Source of the DNA: Leishmania infantum JPCM5
Lineage: Eukaryota; Euglenozoa; Kinetoplastea; Trypanosomatida; Trypanosomatidae
Reading direction: 5' to 3'
Assembly (NCBI RefSeq): GCF_000002875.2
Contig: NC_009416.2
Span: 751,501-815,500, forward strand
Length of the DNA: 64,000 bases
A model generated the notes under the pieces. The model was not told the origin of the DNA and did not search any database. It was given only the letters and a program-made list of their open reading frames with translations. The stretch's first letter is position 1. Every line of letters starts with the position of its first letter. Positions 21,761 to 31,578 of this stretch are shown piece by piece. Position numbers and translations under genes: made by a program.

Positions 21761-23191
21761 TTACAGTTCGCTCAGTGCCTCTCCAGAATCTCGCAAGGCG
21801 TCATCGGCGTCGCCGCACCTTGCCAGGATCTGACGCAGGCTGCGACCATGCTTAGCCGCTGCTTGAACAGCGGCAGCGTACTCAGATGTGAGATGTGCAG
21901 ACTGCGGCACTGACGTCACAACCGCCGGCAGGCGCCTATGCCGCACCGTTGATCTTGACATCAACGGCCTCACATGCGCGCCGGGCAAGAGGGATGAGCG
22001 CGTGTCGGTAAGCAGGTAGCGCTTTGTGCCGCTGTGCCGCCGCCCGACCTCGCACTCGAGGAGGCTTTCTGCCTCCGACGCGTCATGGAGGTCGTCACCA
22101 GCGTGGAAGACGCCTGAGTCCGCTGTACTGATGTCGAGCTCGTGGTCGATGAAAGTGACAATCGAGCTATTGGGGGAGCGCAACGAAAACTCGCGTGAGC
22201 CAACGCCAGCTACGGCCACAGCCGCTACCTCCTCCACCGCCGAGCCTGAAACGCTGGTGGTCGCTCTCAAGCACGACGCACGCGGCCCAGAGCTTGACGT
22301 GGGATTCGCGCCATGCGGAGGCTGTGCGGAAAAAGACTCGTCGCCATGGTGTGCCGTGGGGCTTCTAAACGCTAAAGTGGCTACTTTCACAACAGCAGAC
22401 CGAGGCCGGTTCACTTCCTCCTCAGGTGACGACCTGTGCACCAGAGCCTTATTCCTGTTTGCCACCTTATGCAGCGCTGGAGCCGAGTGACACCGGATCA
22501 ACCCTGCGCCGCGCAACTGATTGAGCTGCGATGAGGCAGCCGACATGAGCGACGAGGATGAAAACGAAAGCACGTTTTGCACCGCTACGCCCTGCCATGT
22601 GTCGGCTGGTGATGAGGCCACACAGCCCTTCTGCAAAGTTGGGTGGGATGCTCCGATGGACGGGACAAGTATCGGCGTAGTCGATGGCTGCGGCAAAACA
22701 GCTGCCTGCGTCACCGCATCTTTATGCTCTTCCTCTGGCGGATGCGTTGGCAGCACGCTCGGTGCGATGCTGCTAAAGGCTTCCGAAAGGAGTGGGTAGC
22801 CGAGGTCCGGCGACATCCGCGTGCTATCGTGGTCGTTGTGGTGTGCCGCCGCAGTGCCAGTGACTTCGGGCCGCCAAGACAAGGCGGGGAACAAGGAGAC
22901 CGAGCCCTTGGTAAAGCTAGATGGGGTGGTGATCACGGATGCTTCCTCCCTTTGTGTGTATGACCGCGCTCCGGCCATGGTTGACTCTGGCCGGAGACAG
23001 GAGGCTAAGTTGCTGATGGGGCATGTATGCGCGTTCAGCTGGTCGCGTAGCAATTTCAAGGGCTCATAGCAGGCTGGTGTGCTCTTCGTGTCACCTTGTG
23101 TGGGGGAGTTACGCTGGCATTCCTTTGTGTCTAACGGCAATATGCCTTTCAGCGGCTGCTCTGCGGATGAGCCTGAAGGTGGCGACTGCAT
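21761..23191 (-). CDS. Hypothetical protein, 476 aa
   Basis: The protein is Ser/Ala-rich and largely disordered in appearance, with short ordered patches: FSLRSPNSSIVTFIDHELDIS (mid C-terminal) and SEYAAAVQAAAKHGRSLRQILARCGDADDALRD near the end. There is no signal peptide, membrane span or catalytic motif. The open frame extends 81 codons further upstream, but that extension has no ATG and reads like leader sequence, so the first ATG (23191) is used. I do not recognise a family. Good third-position GC bias supports it as coding. Confidence 0.7.
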   Translation of the reverse strand: MQSPPSGSSAEQPLKGILPLDTKECQRNSPTQGDTKSTPACYEPLKLLRDQLNAHTCPISNLASCLRPESTMAGARSYTQREEASVITTPSSFTKGSVSLFPALSWRPEVTGTAAAHHNDHDSTRMSPDLGYPLLSEAFSSIAPSVLPTHPPEEEHKDAVTQAAVLPQPSTTPILVPSIGASHPTLQKGCVASSPADTWQGVAVQNVLSFSSSSLMSAASSQLNQLRGAGLIRCHSAPALHKVANRNKALVHRSSPEEEVNRPRSAVVKVATLAFRSPTAHHGDESFSAQPPHGANPTSSSGPRASCLRATTSVSGSAVEEVAAVAVAGVGSREFSLRSPNSSIVTFIDHELDISTADSGVFHAGDDLHDASEAESLLECEVGRRHSGTKRYLLTDTRSSLLPGAHVRPLMSRSTVRHRRLPAVVTSVPQSAHLTSEYAAAVQAAAKHGRSLRQILARCGDADDALRDSGEALSEL

Positions 23192-24200
23192 ATTGCCGGT
23201 AGAAGAGGAGAAGGCGCCAGCTGGGCAATAATCGTTGCAGCAGTAATGGTCGCACAAGAGGAAGGTGCCCCTCCCGTGTTTGTGCGTGATGCACGAGTCC
23301 TCGCTCAAGATCTCGTTGGCGGGGTGTTGGAGTACGTTGCCAAGACAAGCCTTGAGACCAGGGCGCCTGCTGCCCTTTTTTGTTCCCCAACCCCCACCCC
23401 CTCCTTTTCTTGCACTTGCAGCGCACAGAAACACACACGAAACCGAGCGAGGCGCTTATGCGCATGACGGCCAATGCCGGAATCGCACGCCCACAAACAG
23501 CAAAAAGATCACAAGAGAAGAAAAGCAGTGGTCGTGACAGAAGCGACCGTGATCGCAAAAAAAAAGCAGGAAAACTGTGTGAGGGAAAGCCTCAGCAAAC
23601 AACAAGAGCAACGCGGCACCACAGACGAATCCAAGTGCGCGTCTGTGTGTGTTTGTGTGCGCGTGTGGGAGTGGACAAGTGCAAGCTCTGCGGCGGAAGA
23701 GAAATGTGCTGTGGGCGGGCCAGAGAGAACACCAATAAGGCAGACATCAGCGCAAACATTCAATGGAGGGTGAGAAAAAGGGAAGTGCGAGCAGCGCCTA
23801 CAAGGCGAGGGCGTACAGACAGAGGTAGAAAGGACAACTACACCATTGTAGAAGGGGCCGGAACAATATCACGGTCCCCTGCGCATTCGAGGGTGTGCCC
23901 TACTCACCTCCACCCCCCCCCCACAACAGAACGCACACGTCTACGTCTCGCAAAAGCAAAAAGACGAAGGGTGCGCAATACGACACCATCCTGCTCCTTC
24001 CTTTGCTTTCCTTCGTGTATCGCAGCTAGGCTCAGCACAATGCACAAGAGTGCGCCTGAACGCTGTTCGAAGATACGCGTGAGCCCAAGCAGCTTACAGT
24101 GAAGCCTACCAAAACGTACACCGCGTTCCTTTCTCCGCTGTTGTTCAAGCTGTGCCCATGTCGCTAAAATAGAAATTAAGCCAGACAGCACACTAGCAGC
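23192..24200. other. Intergenic region
   Basis: Leader of the 476-aa gene plus spacer. It contains a C-run near 23912-23923 and mixed purine-rich sequence; no coding signal. Confidence 0.5.
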
Positions 24201-24610
24201 CCCGTCACAGGCACCGCATCGCCTGGTGCGAAGCAGCGTGAGACACACGTGCTACAGCAATGCGCCGACTCAGCCATCTGAGCATGGCCTCTGCCTCAAA
24301 CTCTACCCACCACGGCCGCCTCGCAGGCCGACTCGCAGGCCGCTCCCCCATCATGCCGGTCGCCGCACGGTGTGTGTCCACCATCAGGGATGGTACTCGG
24401 GCTCCCCACACCAGTGGGCAGTTAGGGCCGGAAGGGGTGCGCTCTAGCCACGCGTACACTCTGCCTAACACAAGCATGGCACAACCGTGTCCGCTGTCGC
24501 GGCTAACTCCGACACAAGGCCATCCTGGACCTGAGCGCCGACATCAGTAGTGATGCACGCTCTGGCCGCTCCTTCGTCGAACATCCTTGACAAAATAAGC
24601 ACAAAGTGCT
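24201..24610 (-). mobile_element. SIDER-like retroposon, copy R5 (mosaic)
   Basis: The 24205-24425 part is nearly identical to 42977-43205 of R6, with one clear difference (ctacag for ctgcag, as in R3). Beyond 24425 it diverges strongly from R6-R8, although ACATCAGTAGTGATGCACGCTCTGGCC marks the conserved 5' region. It abuts the 3' end of the retroelement relic on the same strand. Confidence 0.65.
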
Positions 24611-26640
24611 CCGGCGTTTACCAGGCATGGGGATGGAGGGAAGCAGGGGGGCTGCTCGGCGTCCACCCAGAGAGGTGTTTGCTGGGCCCTGCAGCACCAC
24701 ACACTAAGGTGTCTCTCTTCATCGGTGTAGAGCAGTGCATGAATGCCCCTTGCTTTCAGCACGCCATTCTGCCACGAGCAAGTCCGCAAACGCATACACG
24801 CATATACAAGCATGGCGTACCTGCCTTTGCTGCACTGTGGCTCAATCCGGGTCCTCTGGGACGAGCCGTCCTGCCGTCGAATCGGGGGTATGCGTCTTGC
24901 GGCCTTTTCTGGCCCTTCCCGTTCCTTCTGAGCATATGTGGTGCGCAATGGGCGCCAGACGGGCATGGGTGCACCGCACACCTTGACCCGCGAGGGCCGC
25001 GTCCAGTCTCGTACTCGACGGCGGAGGCCGTGGTGTCTATCATGCGGCGAGTAGGGGGTGTTCCAGGTGCATGCCGGGTGAGCCCAGGGGGGATGTTGGC
25101 CATCCTCGGGCCAGGGCACTCTGAGATCCGGCGCAACCTGCCTTGTGCCACGCCTATCCCTCTGAGTCGCGTATAGCCGCTCTACTCCATCAGGTTCTGT
25201 AGAGATTCTCCACATTAGAACCTGGAGGGCTCGGTGGTGCGACGCCGTGCGGTTCTCCTCACGCTCCCGGCATCCGTGCCGCATCAGTCTGCCCGGCCGG
25301 ATGCAGGGGATGCCGCGTGTTTTGCGCCCATGCGTTTTGGGGCTCATCGGTGTGGATACCTTCGCGCCTTCTCCGTCGATCACTCGTGCTCCTCTCACCT
25401 CTGCACGCCCTGCTTCGATGTGACGCGCCATGTCGTCTGTACCTGACAGCGTCGGCACACAGTGCTCGCACTAACGGATCCTGGGGCCTGTTTCAAAACG
25501 ACGCTGCTGCGTCGGTCAGTCGCTGTCCTCATCCTCCATTTCCCTCTCTGTCATGGGGGAGGGGAGGGCGGCATGTCGGCACGGCTCGCCCGCACGTGCC
25601 GCGACAGGTGGGATAGGTGGGACGCCGCTATGAGCCTGCGGCGACATGGAACACTCCACCCTCTCCTGAGTCCGCGCGCCCTGCACAGGAGCGGGCATGT
25701 CAAGCGGAGGGAGGGGGGCCGTGCATAAGCATGTGCCTGCACGCAGAGAGATCATGGCTTGTCCTTCCGAAAAGGCACAGGGGGGGGAGAGCACCGCAAC
25801 GCCAGCGCAGTAGTAGGCAGCACACCACCTGCGACCCCACGCTGTCGCTGCCCGTCACCCGCCACTGCAGGAGCCCAAAGTGCGGACAGGTGCTCGTGCG
25901 CAGCTGGGCGAGGAGGGTCGCCTGTCGTCTCGTCAGCTCAGCATCCGCGCTCTTGTGGTGCCGGGCAGATGCCGCCTAGTAGCTGCTCTCGTCTCAGCGT
26001 GCCGCATCGCGTAGCGCCGTTTCGGTGCGCGTCGGCCGGGCGTCGGAGACCGGTGGCCAGGTCCGGAATCCATGCAGTTGGCGTCGGCGCCCCTGGCACT
26101 GCCTGTTTTGCGAGCTTGTTCAGCCTGCCTTTGGGTTCCCACCCGCAATGGACCAAGGCAATCGGTGCTCGAAGGCGCACGCGACGGCCCACAGCAGCGC
26201 CAGCGCACGTGCCCAGGTCCGTCGCGCTCCGCCATCCTCCACAATGACAGGGCCACGTGTCGAGCGCCGTGAGGGCGGGAGAGCGAGTCCGCAACAACGG
26301 CAACCCCACATGCCTCTCTGTGTTGTAGCTGGTCAAGCCATCCTCGCAGCAGTTCAGGCGCCAGCACCACTGCTCCATACTCGGCGCGGGCGCCGCACGC
26401 AAGGCCGCCGCAGCTCCTTGCCCGTGTACACCTGTGCGCGCGTTATCACGATAGCGCACCGCGGCCGCACCTGACTTGGTGTCTGTCTGTGCTGTGCCGT
26501 CTGTCCACCGCGGGTAGCAGAGCTGCGTGACGCGGGAGAGTCGCTGCCTGCCTGCCGCTGGCTTTCTCTTCGTCTGGAGAGCCCGCCCGCGCCCACTGCC
26601 GAGAGAAAAAGCAGATGACGGCACGGGCCTTGCCCAAAGC
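24611..26640 (-). mobile_element. Degenerate ingi/L1Tc-clade non-LTR retroelement relic (DIRE-like)
   Basis: RNase H-like pieces follow each other in different minus-strand frames. WTDGTAQTDTKSGAAAV (about 26466-26516) matches the first-aspartate block, QVYTGKELRR (about 26410-26440) the next strand, VAVVADSLS (about 26290-26320) a TDSLS-type block with T changed to A, and IALVHCGWEPKG then LNKLAKQAV (about 26095-26165) the terminal His block and AxxLAK helix. Further 3' come a LAQLRTSTCPHFG segment (about 25855-25920) and a zinc-finger-like CPGPRMANIPPGLTRH (about 25055-25120). Several frameshifts and a lost motif residue make it dead. No reverse transcriptase is recognisable, so it looks 5'-truncated. 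RNase H and C-terminal zinc fingers of this kind occur in ingi, L1Tc and Leishmania DIREs. Confidence 0.75.
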
Positions 26641-26645
26641 TCACC

Positions 26646-27082
26646 TTGTCTAAATCGCCAGAATCAGCGCGTACACCGCACGCGCGGACGCGATGCAGAC
26701 CGTCGCCGCCGTCGTGCTCTCGGCGATCGACGGTGTCGCATTCAACGGGTGCGACGCTAAGTCATCAGAGAGCCGCGACACTGCGCTGGCCTTGGAGAGG
26801 GCCTTCGACTACCTCGTCAACTCCGGCGTGGCTCTCGCGCGTGCGAGCCCTCTGCAGCGCATGTTCCCGGGACGAGCGGACGATAGAACCCGTGGTCCTG
26901 GTGTGTCTAACCGCGAACAGGAGCACGAAAAGGGGGGGAGGCACGGTAGGAAGAGAACACGCACTTGCAGAGCAGCAGGATGCCGAAGTGCCCCTATCAC
27001 GGGTACAGCCTCCCCAGCGAGGTTTGTGGGTGGGAGATACGGCGGAAGCGGGCAGAAGGGCCAAAGCAGCCAAATGAAGTAA
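26646..27082 (+). pseudogene. Coding-like fragment on the opposite strand
   Basis: The plus-strand frame from about 26658 to 26890 reads like a real GC3-rich protein segment (ISAYTARADAMQTVAAVVLS, then DTALALERAFDYLVNSGVAL). After about 26890 it decays into Arg/Gly-rich low complexity. Every confident gene in the window is on the minus strand, so this is more likely a relic of a sequence inserted in reverse beside the retroelement than an active gene. I do not recognise the family, and it could also be a chance open frame. Confidence 0.3.
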
Positions 27083-28225
27083 GCGCAACCTTGCACGCCC
27101 CCTCTCACGGCGGACACACCACAGTGTACGCCGCCGAACCGGAATGGAAGCGTCGCGCAGCTTCGCAGCCGCCGGACACTGTCCAAGCTGTTGGCAGAAA
27201 CGCGCGATCTTGCGCTGTGGACCCGCACACGGCACTTCTGTTCATCCACCGCGCGGCCGTGTCGTGTCGTGCGCACAAGAACGAAAAAGGGGTAACAAAA
27301 ATGGTGGATGGATGGAGGCTCTCCGCGTCTGACCTCTTCGTCAGCGATAGTTGCCCGCTCGCCTTCTCATCCGCTTGCGCGACACCACGATACCGAAAAT
27401 GCTCTGACTCTGCTCATCGGCTTTGTCACGCTCCCCTCCTCTTCGAGGGGGAGAGAGAGAGGCTGCAGGTATCACCTAGCATGTGGGTGTGGGTGTGCGC
27501 GTGTGTAGCGAAGCGTGCTCAAGAGCAGGGAGGGGACGCGGGCGATTCGCCGGCAGCAATATGAAAGCGATCGCAACGATATGCAATGCGGAAGGAAAAG
27601 AAGAAGCTGAAGAAGGAGCAAATACACGAGAGACAAGGCGGCAAACTCTTTCATGACCATCTGCAGAGTGCTGCCGTGACGGAACGCGGGCGTGGGTCTC
27701 TGCATATATGAGCGAGTAAGTGCCCCAGACTCGACCGGACAGGTGACACACACTGGTGCCTCTCCCTCTCCCTTCCCTCCCCCGACACACATGCGCACTC
27801 ACATACACACCAGCCCATACCAACATCATCTATGACGGGCTCGTGTGGAGAGTCTCCCTCAAAACGCAGGAGCTTGTCTACGCGATGCGATGCACCAAGA
27901 CGGCGCTTCTTCCTCCGCATGTATTCTTTTATGTCACATCTACGCGACTGCGCAGGTGCTTGTATGCTTACTCGATATTAAGTCATCACTTGCCCTGGTG
28001 GATTGTCTGTTTGTGTGTGTGTGTGTGCGTGCGCGGAGAGCCAGAGGCGCGAGTGATGTAGAAAGTGTGAAGTAGAGAACTAGATCAAGGCTGACAGGCT
28101 GCGGAGACGCATCACAGTAGAAGGTGGGTGCCTGAGCTCTCCCCTTGAGCCGGCGCCGCCCTACACACTCACACATAAGCGCCCGCATCATCCCGTGCGC
28201 GTCTGCCCCACCCACCCCCGCGCGC
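27083..28225. other. Probable 3'UTR of Tsr3 gene and spacer
   Basis: No gene supported. Contains a GT run (about 28009-28032) and GA-rich stretch (about 27447-27462). Confidence 0.5.
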
Positions 28226-29119
28226 TCACGCCGTCTCCTCCGTGTTATCTGCGGCGGCGCATTCGAATTCCCTCCTGTCTTCGTCCTCTTCTCCGGCACG
28301 CGCGTTAGCACCCCAATCGGAGTCTTCGTCCTCCCCAGCCTTGTCGTTCTCTTCGTCATCTTCAGAGCATGAAGGTTGCTGCCATTCGCGTCGGTTTTTT
28401 AGACGTCCGCGGCGCTCATTCAGCGGGCGAGCAGCCGACAGGTCTATCGAATCCAAGTCGAGGCCGCGTCGTGCCTCACTCTCCTGCAGCTCCGTCTCCA
28501 CGTACTTGTCCTGAAAGGCAGATATCTCCGCGGAGTTCGCGCACTTCTGGTAGCCGGCCAGTAACTCACGATTCACGTCAAAGAAGCTCGCTCCATAGGA
28601 GAAGTACGCCATGATGCTTCGGGCGTCGTCCATCAGGCCCACAATCGCCAGTGTCGCCGCCAGGGCCTCTGCGCAGTTCAGCTTCGACGGTCGGCCGTAA
28701 TTCACAGGGTTAGCTGCCAGCAGCAGTGGCAAAAGCCGTGGGGCCGACATGCGCATTTTTCGCCACGGCACGGCATCCAGCTCCTTCCATGAGCAGTCCA
28801 CAACAGCGGCCCCGTTCTGCAGCACAATGCCGCGATCGGCGGGACTGACGATCTCCGTCGCGCTTGGGGTCAGTACCACGCCGTGGAATGGCTCGTTGAG
28901 GCGCAGGAGGCGCAGCGCGTTCAGGCGATACAACTTCTTGCCAGAACAGGCATTGGGGTCGCACTGCTCAAAGTCCCACATGGCAAGTGGCACGCTGCAC
29001 GGATGAGCTGGTGGCTCGTTGCTGTGGAACCCACTCGTCGAGCATACACCGCCAGAGCCGCCGCCTCGTCCTCGACCACGGAAACGGCCGCTGCGTGTGC
29101 GCGCATCGCCCTTGCCCAT
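28226..29119 (-). CDS. Tsr3, 18S rRNA aminocarboxypropyltransferase, 297 aa
   Basis: Tsr3 transfers the 3-amino-3-carboxypropyl group from S-adenosylmethionine to the hypermodified pseudouridine of 18S rRNA, a late small-subunit maturation step. The N-terminal RLI-like part (LAMWDFEQCDPNACSGKKL, residues 45-63) and the DUF367 core are plain: SPADRGIVLQNGAAVVDCSW (92-111), PRLLPLLLAANPVNYGRPSK (127-146), AEALAATLAIVGL and AYFSYGASFF. An Arg/Gly-rich N-terminal leader and a strongly acidic C-terminal tail (from about 245) flank the domain; acidic tails are usual in eukaryotic Tsr3. ATG at 29119 is the first in frame. Assignment is firm. Confidence 0.93.
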   Translation of the reverse strand: MGKGDARTRSGRFRGRGRGGGSGGVCSTSGFHSNEPPAHPCSVPLAMWDFEQCDPNACSGKKLYRLNALRLLRLNEPFHGVVLTPSATEIVSPADRGIVLQNGAAVVDCSWKELDAVPWRKMRMSAPRLLPLLLAANPVNYGRPSKLNCAEALAATLAIVGLMDDARSIMAYFSYGASFFDVNRELLAGYQKCANSAEISAFQDKYVETELQESEARRGLDLDSIDLSAARPLNERRGRLKNRREWQQPSCSEDDEENDKAGEDEDSDWGANARAGEEDEDRREFECAAADNTEETA

Positions 29120-29382
29120 TGGTCGCACAAAACAGAGCTGTTTCGTTGTTGTTTGATGATTTAGTTCGAGGAAGAGTAGCGAGACTGCGGAGAATCACCA
29201 CACGCCGCTTCACCTCGTTTCGGCAATCGATGGAACACGCACACACACACAGCTGAGGGTGCTTTTCTTTCAGACTCGACCTCCTCCGCCACGTATATAG
29301 ATCGAACCTCAGCGCCAATGAGAAGCCTTTTATCGTCCGCTGCTGAGGATATATATCGAGGATGGGCACAAACTACGGCGAA

Positions 29383-29434
29383 CTCAGCGCGGTGAAACCG
29401 GCGTGAGGAGAAGAGAGGGGATAGGGATGGGGTC
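29383..29434 (-). promoter_or_regulatory. Putative trans-splice signal for TSR3
   Basis: A minus-strand pyrimidine-rich tract (29402-29434) is followed by the first AG at 29384-29383, giving an inferred 5'UTR of about 263 nt. Confidence 0.4.
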
Positions 29435-29900
29435 GAGAGACAATCCTGCGCTTGCGACGGCGATGCTGCCACCGGATTCGGCACCCACAAAACGCGAGGG
29501 AAAAGAAACAGCAGCAGCAGCGAAACAACACACCGTGAAAGCGGTTCTTCCCATGGTGAATCTTACCAGCCTCACGAGCAGTAGGCAATATGCTCACGAT
29601 AGTTGCCCTTCCTGTTAAGAAGCTCCATGCAGACTGATCGCGCCACTCACCCTCTGCGGAAAGAGGGGAAGGGCAAAGGACAGCGAATGGAGGTGCTCCC
29701 TGTAGGGGAACTTTTTGTGGACGTCTTTGCCAGTACGTCGTTTTACGTCAGTGTACTTTATTCGTCGCTTATCCGTACAACGCGGTATACTTACACACAC
29801 ACACATATATATATACAGAAGGTGGAGACCAACAACGCACTCCTCCATCAGCGTGCCACGTTGGGCAGTGCTCTCACATGCCCTGGTGAAATTTTTTGCG
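29435..29900. other. Intergenic region
   Basis: Probable 3' flank of the small basic protein gene. An alternating CA/TA run at about 29793-29816. No coding signal. Confidence 0.5.
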
Positions 29901-30347
29901 TCAGTAGTTGCGGCGTTTGAGCGTCTTCTTCGCGGTTGTGGTAATCGCCGACGTGTCGCGCGGAGCTGCATCGGTCGTCTGCGCAGTCGCCGTGGACGCT
30001 TTCACCAACTCTGCGAATGATTTCGTGGAAAAGGAGCGCCGCTTTGCTGGAACTGTCTCAGCGGCAGCAGCGCTTTTTGCTGACGTTGTCAGGGACAAAT
30101 GCGTGTGCGGCGCTGCCCCCTCTTCGTTCCTCGCGCTCGCCGCTGTGGAGGCGTCAGCCTCGGTGCGACGCTTCTTCGGTGCACCAGCCTCCATCCTGTC
30201 GCGTGCCTCACCCATTACTTCCTCGTTTCCCGTCTCGCGGCTGCGCTTGTGCGCGCGGCGCTTCTGCAGGTAGGTCTCCCGCTCCTTCTCGAGGTTGCGC
30301 AGGTGGGCAACATAGTTTTGTCGCTTGACACGGTGTTTCTTGGGCAT
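29901..30347 (-). CDS. Small basic protein, 148 aa, unknown function
   Basis: The N terminus (MPKKHRVKRQNYVAHLRNLE, then Lys/Arg-rich helix to about residue 40) is highly basic and resembles RNA-binding or nucleolar proteins in composition. The middle is Ala/Thr/Glu-rich. The C-terminal block (KRRSFSTKSFAELVKAST, ending KKTLKRRNY) is basic again. There is no recognised domain. ATG at 30347 is used because the four codons upstream have no ATG. Adjacent TSR3 makes a ribosome-biogenesis role an attractive but untested guess. Confidence 0.65.
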   Translation of the reverse strand: MPKKHRVKRQNYVAHLRNLEKERETYLQKRRAHKRSRETGNEEVMGEARDRMEAGAPKKRRTEADASTAASARNEEGAAPHTHLSLTTSAKSAAAAETVPAKRRSFSTKSFAELVKASTATAQTTDAAPRDTSAITTTAKKTLKRRNY

Positions 30348-31578
30348 TCGAGCACACAAGAAAAGCTAGATGGGCAGTTGCACGAGTTCTGAGGTGGTGG
30401 GTAGGGGCCGCAGAACAGAGGTGGAAGGAGAGAGAGACTCTCTCGAACAGGCAAGGGGCGCTGGCGCTGCGGCACAACAGCCTCTGCTCGGGATACGCGA
30501 GGAGTCTATGTCGCTTCGTTGGCGTGTCAGCGAGAGAAGGGAGGAGGAGAGGAGGGGAGGAGGGGGGTTATGCGTAAAGGTGTGGGTAGGGCACAAGTTA
30601 GAGAGAGGTGAAGGAATACAAAGTTATCGGCCGCACGTCCACCCGCGACAGCGCACCCCGTGTTGCCGACACCAGCTCCGCTTGCGCACTCTCGTGCTCA
30701 CTCCAGATAGAGCAGAGCAAGAAACACCAGCATCCCTCACCCATTATCGAAAGCAGGGTCGCTTGTGCGCAGCGAAGCCTCTGCGCACGGAGCGCGGGGG
30801 CAACTCTCATTGTAATTACTGCTTCCCTCTTGCAGCAGGCCGCAGACGCCTCTGATCAGTCGCAGGAGAGCAGGACTTCACCAGCGTGCACCTCAAGTGC
30901 CTTCCTTCGCTCTGTGCTCTTGCCATTGAGGTGGTGGCGAGAGCAACACGGCCGCGCACACGCACACAGAGAGAGAGATCCAGGTACACACAAACACAAA
31001 CATCGGAGCAAGAAAGTGTAAAGGACAGGCAAGCTGCCTGTCTGAGCAACAAAGCTGTACATGACATCCATACAAGCGAGATCGCGCAGAGCGGGGTGCC
31101 GCGGTAGCCATCGGACTGCCCCTCATTCTCATGTACATCGAACCTCTCTCACCCTCTCACCTCCCCGCTCGCTTGTGCACCTAGGCACACACAGAGACAC
31201 ACGCACGCAGCCACACAGTGCGGCAGACCAGTGATAGCACCAACAGCACCCGCACCCTCCAAAAGAGAGAGGAGGGAGCGTCGAAAAAAAAACACGAGGT
31301 GGACGGCTGCTCCGCCTGAGAAAGCGAAGGAGAACGAAAACACGAAGTAAGCAGGAAAAGCAGTGAGGGCGGCGCACGCACACACACACACATAGAGACA
31401 CGGGGATAACTACGTTCACCGTACTCACACAACACGGAGACCCACAGAACAGCAAGCTGAAACAAGGGTACCCATGCACAACACCCCCCCCCTTTCCACC
31501 CGCCACCCACACAAACACCCTACATAAAGATGGACGCTCCACGCGCCTCTTCACACCTGGCCTTTCGCATAGCTACAC
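30348..31578. other. Intergenic region
   Basis: Leader of the small basic protein gene and 3' flank of CFAP100. A strong minus-strand pyrimidine tract (30531-30567) could be a splice signal. No gene is supported. Confidence 0.5.

Noticed and set aside
24544..25458. 304-codon minus-strand frame as an intact gene
   Set aside because: It contains retroelement zinc-finger-like debris in mixed frames and runs through SIDER-like sequence at its 3' end; better explained as part of the relic.
25938..26624. 228-codon minus-strand frame as an intact gene
   Set aside because: Holds RNase H blocks at both ends, but the middle blocks are in other frames, so it is a broken retroelement segment.
26965..27564. 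199-codon plus-strand frame near the retroelement relic
   Set aside because: Some balanced sequence, but no domain, and competing open frames on both strands; only the upstream fragment near 26658-26890 was kept, at low confidence.
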